NCBI GenBank assembly: GCA_030592145.1
Contig: JAUVKJ010000075.1
Coordinates: 1 to 7,557, forward strand
Length of the DNA stretch: 7,557 nucleotides
DNA from: Bacteroides sp.
GTDB taxonomy: Bacteria > Bacteroidota > Bacteroidia > Bacteroidales > SM23-62
Direction: 5' to 3'
Each line of letters begins with the position of its first letter. The stretch's first letter is position 1. Made by a program: the position numbers and the translations under genes. The notes beneath the pieces are model-generated. The model saw only the letters and a program-made list of their open reading frames with translations, was not told where the DNA came from and ran no database searches. Below are positions 7,001 through 7,557 of the stretch, one piece after another.

Positions 7001-7526
7001 CAATGTTAAGGTTATCGCTGAGTTTACCTGTCAGCTGGAGATTCAGGTTGGAATTGACGACCACATCCTGGCTGTTGCCAAAAGTAATCCCCCGCGAGAG
7101 GCTGCCCCTCTTGTTCAGTTCGGAATAGGAATAATAGCTCTCCCCGGGAAGATCACCGGAACTGATGCGAAAGGGATCGGCCGGAAGCTCATCCGGTTTT
7201 TGCCTGAGGGCGGAAGGATCTTTATGATAATAGGGGAGGAAAATTTCTGGTGTAAGCACCCTGTATATAATACTAATTTCACCTTTTACCCGGGCATGAT
7301 CAAGGATCAGTGAACCTTCTGCGGGAAGGATATGATAAAGGCTGTCCGGGATCCTGTTTTGCTGTGCATCGAACAGGAACACCGAGCCGGGCATGATAGG
7401 CAGGGTATCCAGGATAATCGTGTCGGTGGAAATGCGCAGGGTTTTTGTCCGTAGGGTGGACAGGTCCTGAGCAGATGCGGTGAGGGTGCAAAACAGGAGA
7501 ATGGCTATGATGATCCTACAAAGCAT
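4062..7526 (-). CDS. Large outer-membrane beta-barrel protein with SprA-like N-terminal region, function unknown
   Basis: 1154 residues with a clear signal peptide (hydrophobic 4-15, probable cleavage after A19 in TASA-Q). Residues 30-100 form a compact beta-rich domain (TDTIILDTLPIMPGSVFLFD, then IIYRVLTPEIF). Residues 139-219 carry a motif I associate with SprA and related Bacteroidota proteins: RGITFGNSQDVVVNSNLNL, then AAISDNNIPIQPEG, QQISEFDKVYIEVF and GGDFEL. Residues 299-350 hold RVYIDGRLLSRGTDRDYTI, then NNAEITFTP and RRIIVEFEYS, also typical of this family. From about 505 onward the chain is a long series of alternating polar/hydrophobic strands with short turns, ending in LQVRANF, a terminal Phe as in outer-membrane barrels. 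A calcium-type loop lies at 840-851. It is under half the size of SprA (about 2400 residues), so it is a relative or shares only domains. The ATG at 7526 is the only possible start in this frame, since an in-frame TAA lies just upstream; no Shine-Dalgarno is seen, only an AT-rich leader. It is transcribed alone within the window. Confidence 0.8.
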   Translation of the reverse strand: MLCRIIIAILLFCTLTASAQDLSTLRTKTLRISTDTIILDTLPIMPGSVFLFDAQQNRIPDSLYHILPAEGSLILDHARVKGEISIIYRVLTPEIFLPYYHKDPSALRQKPDELPADPFRISSGDLPGESYYSYSELNKRGSLSRGITFGNSQDVVVNSNLNLQLTGKLSDNLNIVAAISDNNIPIQPEGYSQQISEFDKVYIEVFNDQLSLTGGDFELLGSPGMFMDFYKRAKGARFKGAFKLGNTEKDNFTTTVSGAVSKGKFNRNSITGIEGNQGPYKLRGANFEQYIIVLAGSERVYIDGRLLSRGTDRDYTINYNNAEITFTPLQPITKDRRIIVEFEYSEQSYARFLVYTSNVFRTEGGSWYLNVFSEQDDKNQTLRQDLSENEKEYLSGIGNDLNRAVVPRIDSVGYNPDEVLYRKTDSLLNGITYPDVYVQSNDPSAAVYRLRFSYVGKGRGNYEPVNSVVNGKVFQWLVPVNEEKQGSYEPVVLLVTPKKKQVVSFGGTQSFSSMTRASFELAMTNNDLNTFSSLDRDENMGYALNLDIEQDMLQADTSRIRLRGKAAYRHISQNFNPVERFRSVEFERDWNLVDGSSGSQENIASVGLHFYERKAGQVRLNSEFLNQENQFKGFRNTLSGNLTFNGFKLDMDGSLMNSDDSFSDTRFLRHRATLSRHFRHAVLGIREEGENNKWTGISSDSLMLNSFAFQEWEVFLTQPDSVQNRGFISYRNRKDYLPSNNRLEYASMGQDFSLGASLLKNPNNHLQSTLTYRELSIADTALSSMRPEKTITGRIEHGMQLAGGAITTSTFYEVGSGLETSREYSYLEVAPGQGVYRWIDYNQNGLKELDEFEVAQFKDEARYIRIFFPSGNFMTVYSNQFNQTINLSPARIWKTRDGFYRAVSLFSNQFAYRINRKNTAKDILKNLNPFVSDLDDPDLITLSTSIRNNLSFNKTGKVFGADYIYQRNLNRSLLSNGFDTRTISSHGFRGRLSPGGNITLINQFDSGNKTFSSQFLSTRDYDIDFIYNKMSAQVQMSMTFRLVADYGFKNQVNRLDVQQSEEHNLGAELRYSILNKGIITCRMNYVHLGYNDDPGSPVGYEMLQGLLPGHNGTWTVLFQRSITGGIELNLEYSGRVSENQAVIHTGGLQVRANF

Positions 7527-7557
7527 GCATTAATAATGAACAGAAAATGCCTGTAAA

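Noticed and set aside
6486..7313. 275-codon open frame on the plus strand
   Set aside because: It lies wholly antisense to the barrel gene, whose protein has a signal peptide, recognisable family motifs and a proper barrel end. The antisense product shows no domain-like pattern.

Overview
The window looks like a chromosomal segment of a member of the Bacteroidota, probably one with a type IX secretion system (T9SS). The evidence is a PorX-type response regulator with a PglZ/alkaline-phosphatase output domain, a long outer-membrane barrel protein of a family typical of the phylum, a Bacteroidota-style alanine dehydrogenase with an N-terminal extension, a lipoprotein, mostly weak Shine-Dalgarno sequences, and one near-match to the phylum's TTG/TAnnTTTG promoter. 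These assignments come from reading motifs by eye; no database search was made.

Layout. Positions 1-141 hold the 3' end of an unidentified plus-strand gene. It overlaps the start of porX (128-1681) by 14 bases. tsaE (1692-2108) follows after 10 bases. After an 80-base gap with a candidate promoter and a good ribosome binding site comes an alanine dehydrogenase gene (2189-3412), then an 11-base gap and a small predicted lipoprotein gene (3424-3972). An 89-base spacer with no recognisable terminator separates this plus-strand run from a convergent minus-strand gene (7526-4062). That gene encodes a 1154-residue exported, beta-rich protein whose N-terminal part resembles the T9SS translocon/gliding protein SprA.

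How the genes may work together. PorX is the regulator that, in Porphyromonas, links signalling to T9SS gene expression. The tsaE and ald genes beside it are housekeeping genes (tRNA t6A modification and alanine/pyruvate interconversion), so the plus-strand run looks like a mixed operon rather than a dedicated pathway. The lipoprotein and the large barrel are envelope proteins of unknown function. The barrel is the least explained and most interesting item. I found no RNA genes, mobile elements, CRISPR arrays or obvious signs of gene transfer, and all complete genes appear intact.
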